NCBI GenBank assembly: GCA_017792425.1
Contig: CP051233.1
Location: forward strand, 2,328,706 to 2,392,705
Length of the DNA: 64,000 nucleotides
Direction: 5' to 3'
DNA from: Thalassovita sp.
Lineage (GTDB): Bacteria; Pseudomonadota; Alphaproteobacteria; Rhodobacterales; Rhodobacteraceae
Part shown: piece by piece, positions 40,802 through 49,733 of the stretch
Layout of the letters: every line of letters starts with the position of its first letter
Position numbering within the stretch: position 1 is the first letter of the stretch
Notes under the pieces: model-generated
What the model was told of the DNA's origin: nothing
The model's input: only the letters and a program-made list of their open reading frames with translations
Database searches by the model: none
Position numbers and translations under genes: made by a program

Positions 40802-41962
40802 TTACCTCGGCAGATTCAGTACGGTTTTTGCAATGATGTTGCGCTGCACCTGGCTGGAGCCGCCGTAGATCGTGGGTGCACGCGAGTCGAAGAACGGCAT
40901 AGAGATGTCTATTTCCAGGCCCCCGATAGTCACGTCGCCCGCCAATGCGCCCGCATCCTGCGCCGCCTCCAGCAGCGCCTCTGTGATGCGCTGGCAATTC
41001 TCTGTCGCCCAGATCTTCAGCACCGACACCTCTGCGCCCAAGTTTTCGCCGCGCACGACCTTTTGCTGCACCAGCGCATAGGCCGACGCCAGATCGCGCG
41101 TGTCCAATTCCAGCATCTGGAACTTGTCGGCAAAGACCGGATCATCAAACTTGCCAAGCGCCTCGGCAGTGCGCTTCAACTTGAACAGCGCGGAATAGGA
41201 CTGGCGCGGCGAACCGGACCAGATGCGTTCATGGCCCAGCAGCGTTTTCGAAAGCCGCCAGCCATCGTTCAGCGCGCCCACAAGGTTTTCCTTCGGTGTA
41301 CGAACATTATCGAAGAACACTTCGCACAGCTCTTCGCGCCCGGCGATATTCTCGATCGTGCGGACGGTGACACCGGGCTGCTTCAGGTCAATCAAGACAA
41401 AGCTGATCCCCGCCTGCTTGCGCACGGTCTTGTCGGTACGGACCAGTGCAAAGATCATGTTGGCGTCCATCGCCATGCTGGTCCAGATCTTCGATCCGTT
41501 GATGACGAATTCATCGCCGTCCAGTACCGCCTCTGTTTTCAGCGACGCCAGATCAGACCCGGCGTTAGGTTCGGAATAGCCCTGGCACCAGATATGTTCG
41601 CAGGAAATGACCTTCGGCAGGTACTCCGCCTTCTGCGCCTCTGTGCCATGCGCAATCAGTAGCGGGCCGAAGTTAATCATCCCCTGATCCAGCAGGCGCG
41701 GCGCACCCTGGTTTTCCATCTCCTCCAGATAGATAAGGTGCTTGGCCGGGTTCAGTCCCATGCCGCCGTATTTGACGGGCCATGCGGGACATAGCCAGCC
41801 GGCCTTGCCCATCGCCTTCTGCCAGTCCATCACTTCTGCCAGGCGGGGGCGATCCTTCAGATAGCGCAACTCGGTCGGGCAGTTTTCCTTGATGAAGCGC
41901 GCCACTTCCTGCCGGAAGGCGTCATCTGTCATCTCATTCCAGTCGTTCCCGTTCTCTGACAC
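40802..41962 (-). CDS. acyl-CoA dehydrogenase, putative catalytic large subunit of a heteromer
   Basis: A 386-residue protein of the FadE28/PimC-like class: WPVKYGGMGLNPAKHLIYLE, QGYSEPNAGSDLASLKTEAV, VINGSKIWTSMAMDANMIFA and the C-terminal IYGGSSQVQRNIIAKTVL. E245 in LLGHERIWSG is a candidate catalytic base. It heads the - strand catabolic series (dehydrogenases, crotonase, thiolase-like, DUF35, alkylsulfatase). Heteromeric enzymes of this type often act on bulky or branched acyl-CoA thioesters such as steroid side chains. The substrate is unknown here. Confidence 0.9.
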   Translation of the reverse strand: MSENGNDWNEMTDDAFRQEVARFIKENCPTELRYLKDRPRLAEVMDWQKAMGKAGWLCPAWPVKYGGMGLNPAKHLIYLEEMENQGAPRLLDQGMINFGPLLIAHGTEAQKAEYLPKVISCEHIWCQGYSEPNAGSDLASLKTEAVLDGDEFVINGSKIWTSMAMDANMIFALVRTDKTVRKQAGISFVLIDLKQPGVTVRTIENIAGREELCEVFFDNVRTPKENLVGALNDGWRLSKTLLGHERIWSGSPRQSYSALFKLKRTAEALGKFDDPVFADKFQMLELDTRDLASAYALVQQKVVRGENLGAEVSVLKIWATENCQRITEALLEAAQDAGALAGDVTIGGLEIDISMPFFDSRAPTIYGGSSQVQRNIIAKTVLNLPR

Positions 41963-42057
41963 CTCGATCCCCTCATCAGTTGTAGCCTTGCCGACACCCC
42001 AAAGACCTAGCGCATCAGTGGGTCAGATGTCCAGCATAATTTCGATTAATGATTTTT

Positions 42058-42074
42058 ATTTCACTCAATGAAAT
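42058..42074. promoter_or_regulatory. ATTTCA-N5-TGAAAT dyad upstream of the dehydrogenase operon
   Basis: A perfect 6-bp inverted repeat, ATTTCA (42058-42063), CTCAA, TGAAAT (42069-42074), lies in the AT-rich region before the operon starting at 41962. Similar TGAAAT/ATTTCA elements occur before the TctC gene, the fused SDR gene and the TAXI gene. It is a candidate operator for an IclR- or GntR-type regulator (inference). Confidence 0.45.
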
Positions 42075-42136
42075 GCCTAAAATACCCTCTCAAACTTCAC
42101 CTGCCACGATCATCCCACGTTCCTGAGAAATAAAAA

Positions 42137-42159
42137 ATCCCCGCCTCTAAGGCGGGGAT
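42137..42159 (-). terminator. rho-independent terminator of the tctC gene
   Basis: ATCCCCGCCT (42137-42146), loop CTA, AGGCGGGGAT (42150-42159) is a perfect 10-bp GC-rich stem. Read on the - strand it is followed by TTTTTTA, the classic terminator layout. It lies 25 bases after the tctC stop. Confidence 0.9.
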
Positions 42160-42184
42160 CGTATGTCAGGATCTGTGCTTCGGA

Positions 42185-43159
42185 TCAGTCCAGCTTGATG
42201 TCGTTCTTTTTGATGACACCACCCCAGAAATCCATATCCCAATCAAGCTGCGCCTGCATCGCGTCGGCACCGCCGATATTGGCCGTCATGCCGACATTGG
42301 TCATCTTCTCAATGATCTCGGGCCGGCCTACAGCGTTCTGCAGAGCCGTGCTGACACGATCCTTTTCAGCCTGCGGGGTACCTGCGGGCGCGACCAGACC
42401 GAACCAGAAGGACGAAATCAACTGCGGATAGCCCAGTTCCGTCACGGAAGGCAGCTCGGGGAACCGTTCCATACGCTCGTTGGTAGAGATCGCGATGATC
42501 TTCAGATCGCCCGAGTCCACATACTTGACCAGCGAAATCGGGGTGGAAAAGTTCAGCTCAACAAGACCGCCGATTTGATCGACAATCATTTCCGGGTTGG
42601 CTTTGTAAGCCACTGGCACAAGTTCGGTGCCCAGCACATCCTGCAACACCATGCCGAACAGGTGGGTCACGCTGCCCGGTCCAAGCATCGCATAGCGCAA
42701 CGGCTTGTCAGAGCTCTGGGCAAAAGCCTTCAATTCATCCAGTGTGTTGATACCCATCGAGGCAGGAACCGTTACCGTCAGCGGACCGCTGAACATGGTG
42801 CCGACGGGTTCGAAATCCTCCATCTTGAAGGGCAGGCTTTCCCGCAAAAGCACGTTCAGCGACAGCGGCCCGGTTGCGCCAACCAAGTAGGTCAGACCAT
42901 CGGGCTTGGACTTGGCAACGTAGGACGCGCCGATGATACCGTTCGAGCCGGGCTTGTTTTCGACAATCACAGGCTGGCCCAGTTCCGCCGACATCGATTC
43001 CGACATCTGACGGACCAACCCGTCCAGCAGGCCACCAGCGTTGTAAGGCACGATCAGGCGAATCGGTTCAGCCGCCCGCGCCGCGCCGATGGGCGCAAAA
43101 GCAGCAGCCAGCGCAAGGCCAGCGGCTGCAAGAATTTTTCCATGTTTGAATAGTGCCAT
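42185..43159 (-). CDS. tctC: TTT transporter periplasmic binding protein (TctC/Bug family)
   Basis: A 324-residue exported protein starting MALFKHGKILAAAGLALAAA at 43159, where AGGAGG lies seven bases upstream (an open frame extends to 43228). After the signal peptide, IRLIVPYNAGGLLDGLVRQM, VIVENKPGSNGIIGASYV and GLVAPAGTPQAEKDRV are typical of Bug proteins. It binds a carboxylate in the periplasm for the TctAB permease encoded at 45423-47376; the alcohol dehydrogenase and crotonase genes lie between. Its own terminator suggests a separate transcript end. Confidence 0.92.
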   Translation of the reverse strand: MALFKHGKILAAAGLALAAAFAPIGAARAAEPIRLIVPYNAGGLLDGLVRQMSESMSAELGQPVIVENKPGSNGIIGASYVAKSKPDGLTYLVGATGPLSLNVLLRESLPFKMEDFEPVGTMFSGPLTVTVPASMGINTLDELKAFAQSSDKPLRYAMLGPGSVTHLFGMVLQDVLGTELVPVAYKANPEMIVDQIGGLVELNFSTPISLVKYVDSGDLKIIAISTNERMERFPELPSVTELGYPQLISSFWFGLVAPAGTPQAEKDRVSTALQNAVGRPEIIEKMTNVGMTANIGGADAMQAQLDWDMDFWGGVIKKNDIKLD

Positions 43160-43404
43160 TTTATTTCCTCCTGGGGCTGCCGGGGGCCCTCTCCTCCAGA
43201 TCATGCCAGCCCGTTGCCCCGCGATCATAGGACAAGTGCGGGGTGGCTGTCTATGGTAATTTCATTATATGTATTAAATTTCATCTATTGTAATTTTAGT
43301 AGGAATAGATCCCTGTGATCCCGCAGCTATTGCACCCGTCAAAGCGAAATCGGCGTTGAAATCCGGAGGCCCGAGCTTCAACGCCGATCAGTGGATGAAC
43401 TGGA
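43160..43404. promoter_or_regulatory. intergenic region upstream of tctC, with hairpin after the alcohol dehydrogenase gene
   Basis: A 245-base region. The part at 43250-43310 is strikingly AT-rich, with two ATTTCA elements (43260-43265 and 43279-43284) that may belong to a promoter or operator. At 43349-43388 ATCGGCGTTGAA and TTCAACGCCGAT form a perfect 12-bp stem with a 16-base loop, 16 bases after the alcohol dehydrogenase stop. It probably marks the 3' end of that transcript, although no T-run follows. Confidence 0.55.
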
Positions 43405-44454
43405 TTATTTCAGAACCGCGCGGCCAATGATCTTGCCTGCTTCGAGCTGATTCAGCACGTCATCCGCATTTCGCAACGGAAAGATCGTACTCGGGATGGG
43501 CCGCAATTTCCCCGCGCGGGCCAGATCCACCAATTCCCTGAAATCATTGAGAGACCCGACATAGCTGCCCTGAATCCGCGCCGATTTGAGCGTGATCATC
43601 GGCAAGGGCCAGGGCGCACCACCGCCGAACAGTCCGACCGTGACCAGGCTGCCGCCCTTGCCCAACACGTTGAAGGCCAGTTCCGCGGTGGATTCGGCGT
43701 TCACGAAGTCAATGACGCCCATCGGCGCCCCGCCACACGCATCGATGATCTGCTCCATCGCACCTTCTGCGCGCGGGTCGATCACCGCCTTGGCCCCGTT
43801 CTTCAGGGCCTGGTCCCGTTTGACCGGATCGATATCCACGACGACCGGCGGCTTTGCGCCAAGCGCCTGGATCATCTCGGTACACATCAGCCCCAGCCCG
43901 CCCGCACCGAATAAAACTGTCGTGTGGCTGTGAATCACCCCCGCCAGCTTTTTCAACGCGGAATAGGTGGTCAGCCCCGAACAGGCCAACGGCGCAGCGG
44001 AAACCGGATTCAGGTCGCCGATATCGAACAGATAGCGCGGGTGAGCGACCTTTATCTGGGTGGCGTATCCACCATCCACATGGATGCCCAGGCACCGGGG
44101 CGTCATGCACAGATGTTCATCCCCCGCCGTGCATAGATCGCAGGAGCCGCAGCCGCACCACGGGTAGATCAAATAGGTCTTGCCTGGGTCGATACCCTCC
44201 GCTTGGGGGCCTGCAGCCACAACGCGACCCACGTTTTCATGCCCCAGCACCAGCGGCAGGCCAATGCCGCGCGCCGCATAGTCCAGCTTTTGTCCGCGCC
44301 CCAGGTCCAGCCCGCCTTCACGCATGTGCAGATCCGTATGGCACACCCCGGCGGCGATCACCTCCAAGATGACTTCGCTGCCTTCCGGCACCATGTCCTG
44401 ACGGTCTTGCGGTTCCAGTGCGTGACCAAATTTCGTTATGCATTGGCAATGCAT
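43405..44454 (-). CDS. zinc-dependent medium-chain alcohol dehydrogenase
   Basis: A 349-residue MDR enzyme from MHCQCITKFGHALEP (ATG 44454 with AAAGGA upstream). Catalytic zinc ligands lie in GVCHTDLHM (Cys about 38) and GHENVG, and structural-zinc cysteines in CGCGSCDLCTAGDEHLC. The NAD(P)-binding GAGGLGLMCTEMIQALG follows. It oxidises an alcohol to the aldehyde, or the reverse. Lying between the tctC and crotonase genes, it is probably part of the same catabolic programme; alcohol released by the nearby alkylsulfatase is one conceivable substrate (inference). Confidence 0.9.
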   Translation of the reverse strand: MHCQCITKFGHALEPQDRQDMVPEGSEVILEVIAAGVCHTDLHMREGGLDLGRGQKLDYAARGIGLPLVLGHENVGRVVAAGPQAEGIDPGKTYLIYPWCGCGSCDLCTAGDEHLCMTPRCLGIHVDGGYATQIKVAHPRYLFDIGDLNPVSAAPLACSGLTTYSALKKLAGVIHSHTTVLFGAGGLGLMCTEMIQALGAKPPVVVDIDPVKRDQALKNGAKAVIDPRAEGAMEQIIDACGGAPMGVIDFVNAESTAELAFNVLGKGGSLVTVGLFGGGAPWPLPMITLKSARIQGSYVGSLNDFRELVDLARAGKLRPIPSTIFPLRNADDVLNQLEAGKIIGRAVLK

Positions 44455-44518
44455 CGTATGTCCTTTCGCGGGTTCGGGCACCAATCCGTTTTCGGTGCGA
44501 TTGCGTAGTAGGTGTGGC

Positions 44519-45328
44519 CTAGTCCAAGCTCACGAAATCCGGCGGACGTTTGTCGATGAACGCCTGGATGCCTTCGGCAGCTTCCGCGCCGTAGCGGGCC
44601 TTGTTGATATTGCGCGCCTCCAGATCGATCTGGGTAGCAAGATCATTGCGCCGCGCGTCGTTGATTTCCGACTTGATGACGGCAATCGCCCCCGCCGGTC
44701 CGCGCGCCAGGCTGCGCGCCAGATCAAGCGCAGCGGCAAACGCCTCTCCTTCGGCACACAGCAGGTTGATGACCCCCGCGTGGTGAAATCTGTCGACGCT
44801 AACAGGCCGGCCCAGCATGCACATTTCGGACACGAACTGGCGCGGCAACGCGTCCAGCAGGAAATGCGTGGCGCCACCATCGGGCGACAAGCCGATCTTG
44901 ACATAGGCGGCGGTGAACTTTGCGCGGTCTGACGCGACAATCATGTCGCAGCTCAGCACCAGCGACATTCCCACACCCGCCGCTCCCCCTTCGACTGCGG
45001 CGATCACCGGTGTGGGGCAGGCGCGGATGGCCAGGATCATCGCGGCCATCGCATCCGTGTTGCGCGACACCTGCGCCAGGGTGCGGCTGCGCCCCTCCAG
45101 CAGGGCATTCACATTTCCCCCCGAACAAAAAAAGTTGCCCGCGCCTTGCAGGATGATCGCCCGTACACGACTGTCATTGCCCGCCTCGATGATCGCGGCA
45201 TGCAGATCCTCGCATTGGGACCGGCCCACCGAATTGCGGGTCTTGGGACCATTCAGCGTCAGGACACGGATACCGTCCTCTGGCGTTTCAACATCCAGCA
45301 CGGTGACATTCATATCGTTCCCGGTCAT
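44519..45328 (-). CDS. enoyl-CoA hydratase/isomerase (PaaG-like crotonase)
   Basis: About 269 residues starting MTGNDMNVTVLDVETPEDGI at 45328; upstream frame continuation overlies the tctA 3' region. Motifs: GNFFCSGGNVNALLEG, EGGAAGVGMSLVLSCD and AAYVKIGLSPDGGATHFL. The usual first glutamate position is occupied by KIGL, and D of SPDGG fits isomerase-type members such as PaaG. The C-terminal FIDKRPPDFV is typical. Probably an isomerase or hydratase for an unusual enoyl-CoA. Confidence 0.87.
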   Translation of the reverse strand: MTGNDMNVTVLDVETPEDGIRVLTLNGPKTRNSVGRSQCEDLHAAIIEAGNDSRVRAIILQGAGNFFCSGGNVNALLEGRSRTLAQVSRNTDAMAAMILAIRACPTPVIAAVEGGAAGVGMSLVLSCDMIVASDRAKFTAAYVKIGLSPDGGATHFLLDALPRQFVSEMCMLGRPVSVDRFHHAGVINLLCAEGEAFAAALDLARSLARGPAGAIAVIKSEINDARRNDLATQIDLEARNINKARYGAEAAEGIQAFIDKRPPDFVSLD

Positions 45329-45422
45329 CGGTGTGTATTCCCTTCTTTCCGTAGCGGCCCGCATCGCGGCCCTTGCCTGGGGGGTCGCGGAACGCCGGGC
45401 GCCCGGCATTCCGCCTTGATAA

Positions 45423-46928
45423 TCAGGCCCGGCGGCCCGACAGGCCTTTCCTGATGGTATTCCCGACCGCCCACAGCACGATGGCAGCAACCACCGCCAC
45501 GATCGAAGCCGAGATCGGCCGGTCGATGAACGTGTTGAAATCGCCACCCGAAATCACCAGCGAGCGGCGGAAATACACCTCGACCATCGGACCAAGAACA
45601 AACCCCAGCAGCAGCGGGGCAACCTCGAAGTTCAGGGCCTTCATGCCAACCCCCAGGAACCCGAATGCCAGCAGCACAAAGATATCCATCACTTGGTAAT
45701 GCACGCTGTAAATCCCGATGCAGGTGAAGGCGACGATCACGGGGAACAGCAGGTTGTATGGGATCTTCAACAACTTTACCCACATACCGATCATCGGCAG
45801 GTTCAGGATCAACAGCATGAAGTTCCCGATGATGAAGCTGACGATCAGCCCCCAGAAAAGGTCCGGACGCGACTGGATCACATCCGGCCCCGGAATGATG
45901 CCGTGGATCATCATGACGCCAAGCATGATCGCCATCACGGGATCCCCCGGTATGCCTAGGCTCAGTGTCGGAATGAATGCCGCCTGAACCGAGGCGTTGT
46001 TGGCGGATTCAGGCCCTACGACCCCCTCGATCGCGCCCTTGCCGAACTCTTCGGGGTGCTTGCTGACCCGACGTTCAACCGCGTAGGACACGAAGGTTGC
46101 GACCAACCCGCCAGTCCCCGGCAGCGCGCCGAAAAAGCCACCGAGCATGGACCCCCGCGCCATCGGCATGGTTGATCGGCGCCAGTCCTCACGGCTGGGC
46201 ATCATGTCGCGCATCCTGATCTTGCTTTCACGGATCTTGGGCAATTCCGCCCGGCCCGCGTTGGAAATGATCTCTGGCAGGCCGAACAGGCCGATGGCCA
46301 CGGCCACCAGCGGCAGGCCGTCATAGAACTGCGTCACGCCGAAGGTAAAGCGCGCCGTACCGCTGTTCAGGTCCAGCCCCACAAGCCCCAGCGCCAGCCC
46401 CAACGCAACCGAAGCCAACGAGCGGATCGACCGCCCTGTCCCGATCACAGAGGCTGCGACAAGTCCCAGCGTCATCAGGGCCACGTATTCCTGTGGCCCA
46501 AAGCGCAACGCCACGCTGGCCAGCGGCACAGAAAACCCTGCCAGCAGGATAACCCCGACGAATGTGCCGAAGAATGAAGCGATTGCTTTCATGAACAACG
46601 CCGGCCCGGCGCGCCCCTTCTGCGCCATCGGATAGCCCTCGATCCCGGTGACGGCGCTGGTCGCGGTGCCGGGCAGGTTCATCAGGATCGCAGCCGTCGA
46701 TCCGCCGAAATCGGCGCCATAGTAAATCCCCGCCAGCATGATCAGACCAAAGGTCGGATCAATGTGATAGGTGATAGGCATTAGCATCGCCATCGTCGCC
46801 ATGATGCCGATCCCCGGCAGCACCCCCACGATGGTTCCCAGGAACACCCCCAGGAAGCAGTAGAACAGCCCGGAAATCGACGCGGCGACGTTAAACCCAA
46901 GCGACAGGTCGGATAACAGTTGGCTCAT
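45423..46928 (-). CDS. tctA: TTT transporter large permease
   Basis: A 501-residue inner-membrane protein with about twelve helices. Typical TctA motifs include GVLPGIGIMATMAMLMPITY, GIYYGADFGGSTAAILMNLP, GTATSAVTGIEGYPMAQKGR and ALPGTGGLVATFVSYAVERR, with GIPGDPVMAIMLGVMMIHGI in the second half. It forms the Na+-dependent carboxylate channel with TctB and receives substrate from TctC. It starts one base after the tctB stop. Confidence 0.95.
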   Translation of the reverse strand: MSQLLSDLSLGFNVAASISGLFYCFLGVFLGTIVGVLPGIGIMATMAMLMPITYHIDPTFGLIMLAGIYYGADFGGSTAAILMNLPGTATSAVTGIEGYPMAQKGRAGPALFMKAIASFFGTFVGVILLAGFSVPLASVALRFGPQEYVALMTLGLVAASVIGTGRSIRSLASVALGLALGLVGLDLNSGTARFTFGVTQFYDGLPLVAVAIGLFGLPEIISNAGRAELPKIRESKIRMRDMMPSREDWRRSTMPMARGSMLGGFFGALPGTGGLVATFVSYAVERRVSKHPEEFGKGAIEGVVGPESANNASVQAAFIPTLSLGIPGDPVMAIMLGVMMIHGIIPGPDVIQSRPDLFWGLIVSFIIGNFMLLILNLPMIGMWVKLLKIPYNLLFPVIVAFTCIGIYSVHYQVMDIFVLLAFGFLGVGMKALNFEVAPLLLGFVLGPMVEVYFRRSLVISGGDFNTFIDRPISASIVAVVAAIVLWAVGNTIRKGLSGRRA

Positions 46929-46929
46929 G

Positions 46930-47376
46930 TCAAAACGCCTCGATCTGCAGGCCCAGCCCGACCCGGAAAATCAGGGTGGAAACAACGGCAGTGCCAAGCG
47001 CCAGCACGGCGGCCATCACAACAGTGGTGTTGCGGTTGCCCATGGCCGACAGGAACACAACCAGGAAAACCGAGGCCAGCAGACCTAGCGGTTCCACGGT
47101 GAAAGCGAAGGCGAAGAAACCCGCCGCGACAAAAAGGGTGCCGCGAAACTGTTCTCTACTGACAGCGGCCAGCTTCTCGCTTGGACGGGCCGTCAGCACC
47201 ATGATCAGCGACAGGGCAATCATGAGACCGCCCAAGATGGTCGGGAAATACCCCGCACCCATATTGTAGATGCTGCCCAGCTTGTAGTTCGACGCTTCGA
47301 CGATGATGAAAACACCGATCGCCGCCGTGACCACACCGGCGATGAAGTCCTCGAGTCTGTTGACGATGTATCGCAT
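46930..47376 (-). CDS. tctB: TTT transporter small permease
   Basis: A 148-residue protein with four predicted helices, beginning MRYIVNRLEDFIAGVVTAAI, with the typical YNMGAGYFPTILGGLMIALS and a helix pair near the end. TctB stabilises the TctA subunit in the inner membrane. It is the first gene of the tctB-tctA unit, preceded by GGAGGAGGGA (read on the - strand, just before 47376). Confidence 0.92.
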   Translation of the reverse strand: MRYIVNRLEDFIAGVVTAAIGVFIIVEASNYKLGSIYNMGAGYFPTILGGLMIALSLIMVLTARPSEKLAAVSREQFRGTLFVAAGFFAFAFTVEPLGLLASVFLVVFLSAMGNRNTTVVMAAVLALGTAVVSTLIFRVGLGLQIEAF

Positions 47377-47428
47377 ATCCCTCCTCCTTGAGATTGGATG
47401 CCCTGTTTCGGTTGGCAGCGGGCTGCCT

Positions 47429-48673
47429 TCAGTCGATTGTCCCCGCTTCGATAGCCTGCCCGGTCACAAACCCGGCGTCGCACCCCACCAGGAAATGGCT
47501 GACGGCGTTCAGGCCATTCAGCGATGCGCCGGACCAGATCAGGGCGTTGACACGCAGGCCCGCCGGCGCCCATTCCAGCGCCAGCGTCCGGGCCAGCATG
47601 GACTGCGCAGCGACCATCGCCGCGTCATTTGCAGTATACCTTTTGCGCAAGACGAAAAGCAGCGCGAACTCTTTCGCGCGGCCCGGCATGTCTGCACAGG
47701 CTTTAGCGGTTTGATACATTTGATCCAGACTGATCGGCGCACCGGATACGGGGGCCAGCCCGGTCATGTCTATGATTGCCGATATGGGCGGGTCGCCGGG
47801 GTTCCAGCAAACCTGCGCCAGGTCGCTGATCGTGCCGTCACGCGACGGATCCGGCGATGGCCCGATTGTCAGGATGTGCCCCGCCCCGCCCCGCCCTGGT
47901 TCAGGCGCGCTTGCCTTAGGTGCAACCCCGGCCAGACCACCACCATCCACCACCACTGTTTCGCCGGACAGGGCATGGCTGTCCGTACCAGCCAGAAACG
48001 CAACGACAGAGCCAATATCCTCGGGTTCGGCAATGCGTCCCATCGGGATCGACGCAGCGACCTTGTCCAGGTTCACACGCCCCTCACTGGCCAGCGTATC
48101 TACCAGTGGAGTGCGGGTATAGCCGGGCGCGACGGCTGACACGCTGATGCCCTTGGGCGCCAACTCAAGCGACAGCGTCCTGGTCAGCGCGACAACACCG
48201 GCCTTGGTTGCGCTATACGGCCCGCGCAGCGCCAGAGGGCGAAACGCCGCGCCAGACGCCAGGTTGACGATGCAGCCCCCCCGCCCCAGAACATCCGCCG
48301 CCTGTGAACAGATCGCTTCTACCGCGGACAGGTTCAGCGTGACCAGGCGGTCGAACGACGCCTTGGGCAACTGGATCAGAGGCTGGCCCGAAGAGTCCGT
48401 CATCCCGGCATTGTTGATGATCGCGTCCAGCCCGCCCAGGATTCTGGCCGCCCGCGCGGGCAACGCAAGCGCCGCAGCGCGGTCTGTCAGGTCCACCTTC
48501 AGGGCGACATGGCCACCCCCCAGTTCGGCGACCCGCGCTTTGGCTAGCGGTTCATCTATATCGGCAAGCGCGACACGATACCCTCGCGCCGCAAGCGCAC
48601 GGCAGATCGCCCATCCGATCCCCTGAGCCCCCCCCGTCACCAGCGCCCGTCGATATTGGCCATCGTTTGCCAT
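47429..48673 (-). CDS. tandem short-chain dehydrogenase fusion (second domain degenerate)
   Basis: A 414-residue protein from MANDGQYRRALVTGG (48673). Residues 1-245 are a complete SDR: TGGAQGIGWAICRAL, NNAG and YSATKAGVVAL. Residues about 260-414 form a second SDR-like half without the glycine-rich nucleotide motif; it keeps the late part AAMVAAQSMLARTLALEWAP, AGLRVNALIW and CDAGFVTGQAIEAGT. The YxxxK of this half is replaced (TANDAAMVA). The second half may dimerise with or cap the first. Substrate unknown; it lies between two transporters of the catabolic region. Confidence 0.85.
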   Translation of the reverse strand: MANDGQYRRALVTGGAQGIGWAICRALAARGYRVALADIDEPLAKARVAELGGGHVALKVDLTDRAAALALPARAARILGGLDAIINNAGMTDSSGQPLIQLPKASFDRLVTLNLSAVEAICSQAADVLGRGGCIVNLASGAAFRPLALRGPYSATKAGVVALTRTLSLELAPKGISVSAVAPGYTRTPLVDTLASEGRVNLDKVAASIPMGRIAEPEDIGSVVAFLAGTDSHALSGETVVVDGGGLAGVAPKASAPEPGRGGAGHILTIGPSPDPSRDGTISDLAQVCWNPGDPPISAIIDMTGLAPVSGAPISLDQMYQTAKACADMPGRAKEFALLFVLRKRYTANDAAMVAAQSMLARTLALEWAPAGLRVNALIWSGASLNGLNAVSHFLVGCDAGFVTGQAIEAGTID

Positions 48674-48920
48674 GCCGTCCGTCCTTCGTGCCTCGGCCAT
48701 TGATCGCGTGCCTGCTTTTGCTGGCACAGGTGATCCCGCATCCATCTGTGAACAGGCCGTCGGAAAGCTGCTGCGACATGCGTGGTTTCAGGCGCACTCA
48801 GCCCGGCTTGTCCATCCGTCCAAGCAGCAATGCGGCAGGAAACGCCGCAAGTCAAGATTGCACTTAGCGAAAATAATAACAAACAGTGAAATTTTACCCA
48901 TATAGAGAATTCCAGCGCCC
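48674..48920. promoter_or_regulatory. intergenic region upstream of the SDR fusion gene
   Basis: A 247-base region without a gene. The end next to 48921 is AT-rich (about 48865-48905) and contains AGTGAAATTTTA, a variant of the TGAAAT element seen before other transcription units here. A promoter for the - strand gene starting at 48673 is expected. Confidence 0.35.
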
Positions 48921-49682
48921 CTATAGGTCGCTTTGTGTGATCCCGCCATCTACCAGCAAGGCCTGCCCAGTGACGAATCCAGATTGCGGGCCCGCCAGAA
49001 AACACACCGCATCGGCGATGTCCTGGGGTGTGCCCAGCCGTCCCAGCGGCGTCAGGGCCGCACGCCGAGCGTCGCGCGCGGGGTCCCGCAAGCGTTGGGT
49101 TCCCTCAGTCGGAATGGCAGAGGGGCAGACCGCGTTCACGCGGATATTGCGCGCTCCCAGTTCCGCCGCTGCCGCGCGGGTGATGCCCAACATACCCGAC
49201 TTGATCCCGGAGTAGACAATCGTGCGCGACGGAGACCGGAACGCCACCATGGAGGACACATTGACAATTGCCCCCCCGCGCGACGTGTCCATACGCTCGG
49301 CGGCGGCCTGCATTCCCCAAATGACTGCCTTGAACCCGATATCCAGCATCCGGTCCACGGTGTCATCAGCAACATCGGGCAGCGCCTGATACCGCACCCA
49401 AGCGGCGTTGTTCACCAGGATATCCAGACGCCCGCCATATTCGCAAGCCTGTGCCACCGCTGCCGTCGCCCCATCACGCCGGGCAATATTCTGTACCACC
49501 GGGAACGCTCGCCCCCCTTGCGCACGGATAGTCGCAACACCGCGATGAGCCAACTCTGCGGTCAAATCGTTGACGCCAACGATCGCGCCAGCGGCGGCCA
49601 AGCGTTCGGCAATCGCACGGCCGATCCCGTTCCCGGCCCCCGTCACCAGCGCCACCTGTCCCTTCATCGTATCTTGTCCCAC
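48921..49682 (-). CDS. short-chain dehydrogenase/reductase
   Basis: A 253-residue classical SDR: VTGAGNGIGRAIAERLA (NAD(P) site), NNAAWVRYQA, serine in VNVSSMVAFRS and active-site YSGIKSGML. The C-terminus GFVTGQALLVDGGITQSDL is typical of 3-oxoacyl-ACP-reductase-like members. GTG 49682 has AGGA seven bases upstream; ATG 49667 is an alternative. It follows the TRAP permease gene on the same strand and may oxidise the imported compound or an intermediate. Confidence 0.9.
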   Translation of the reverse strand: MGQDTMKGQVALVTGAGNGIGRAIAERLAAAGAIVGVNDLTAELAHRGVATIRAQGGRAFPVVQNIARRDGATAAVAQACEYGGRLDILVNNAAWVRYQALPDVADDTVDRMLDIGFKAVIWGMQAAAERMDTSRGGAIVNVSSMVAFRSPSRTIVYSGIKSGMLGITRAAAAELGARNIRVNAVCPSAIPTEGTQRLRDPARDARRAALTPLGRLGTPQDIADAVCFLAGPQSGFVTGQALLVDGGITQSDL

Positions 49683-49733
49683 GCAGAGTTCCTGTTCATG
49701 CGGCGGGCTGGGTGGGATGACCCACCGCCCGGA

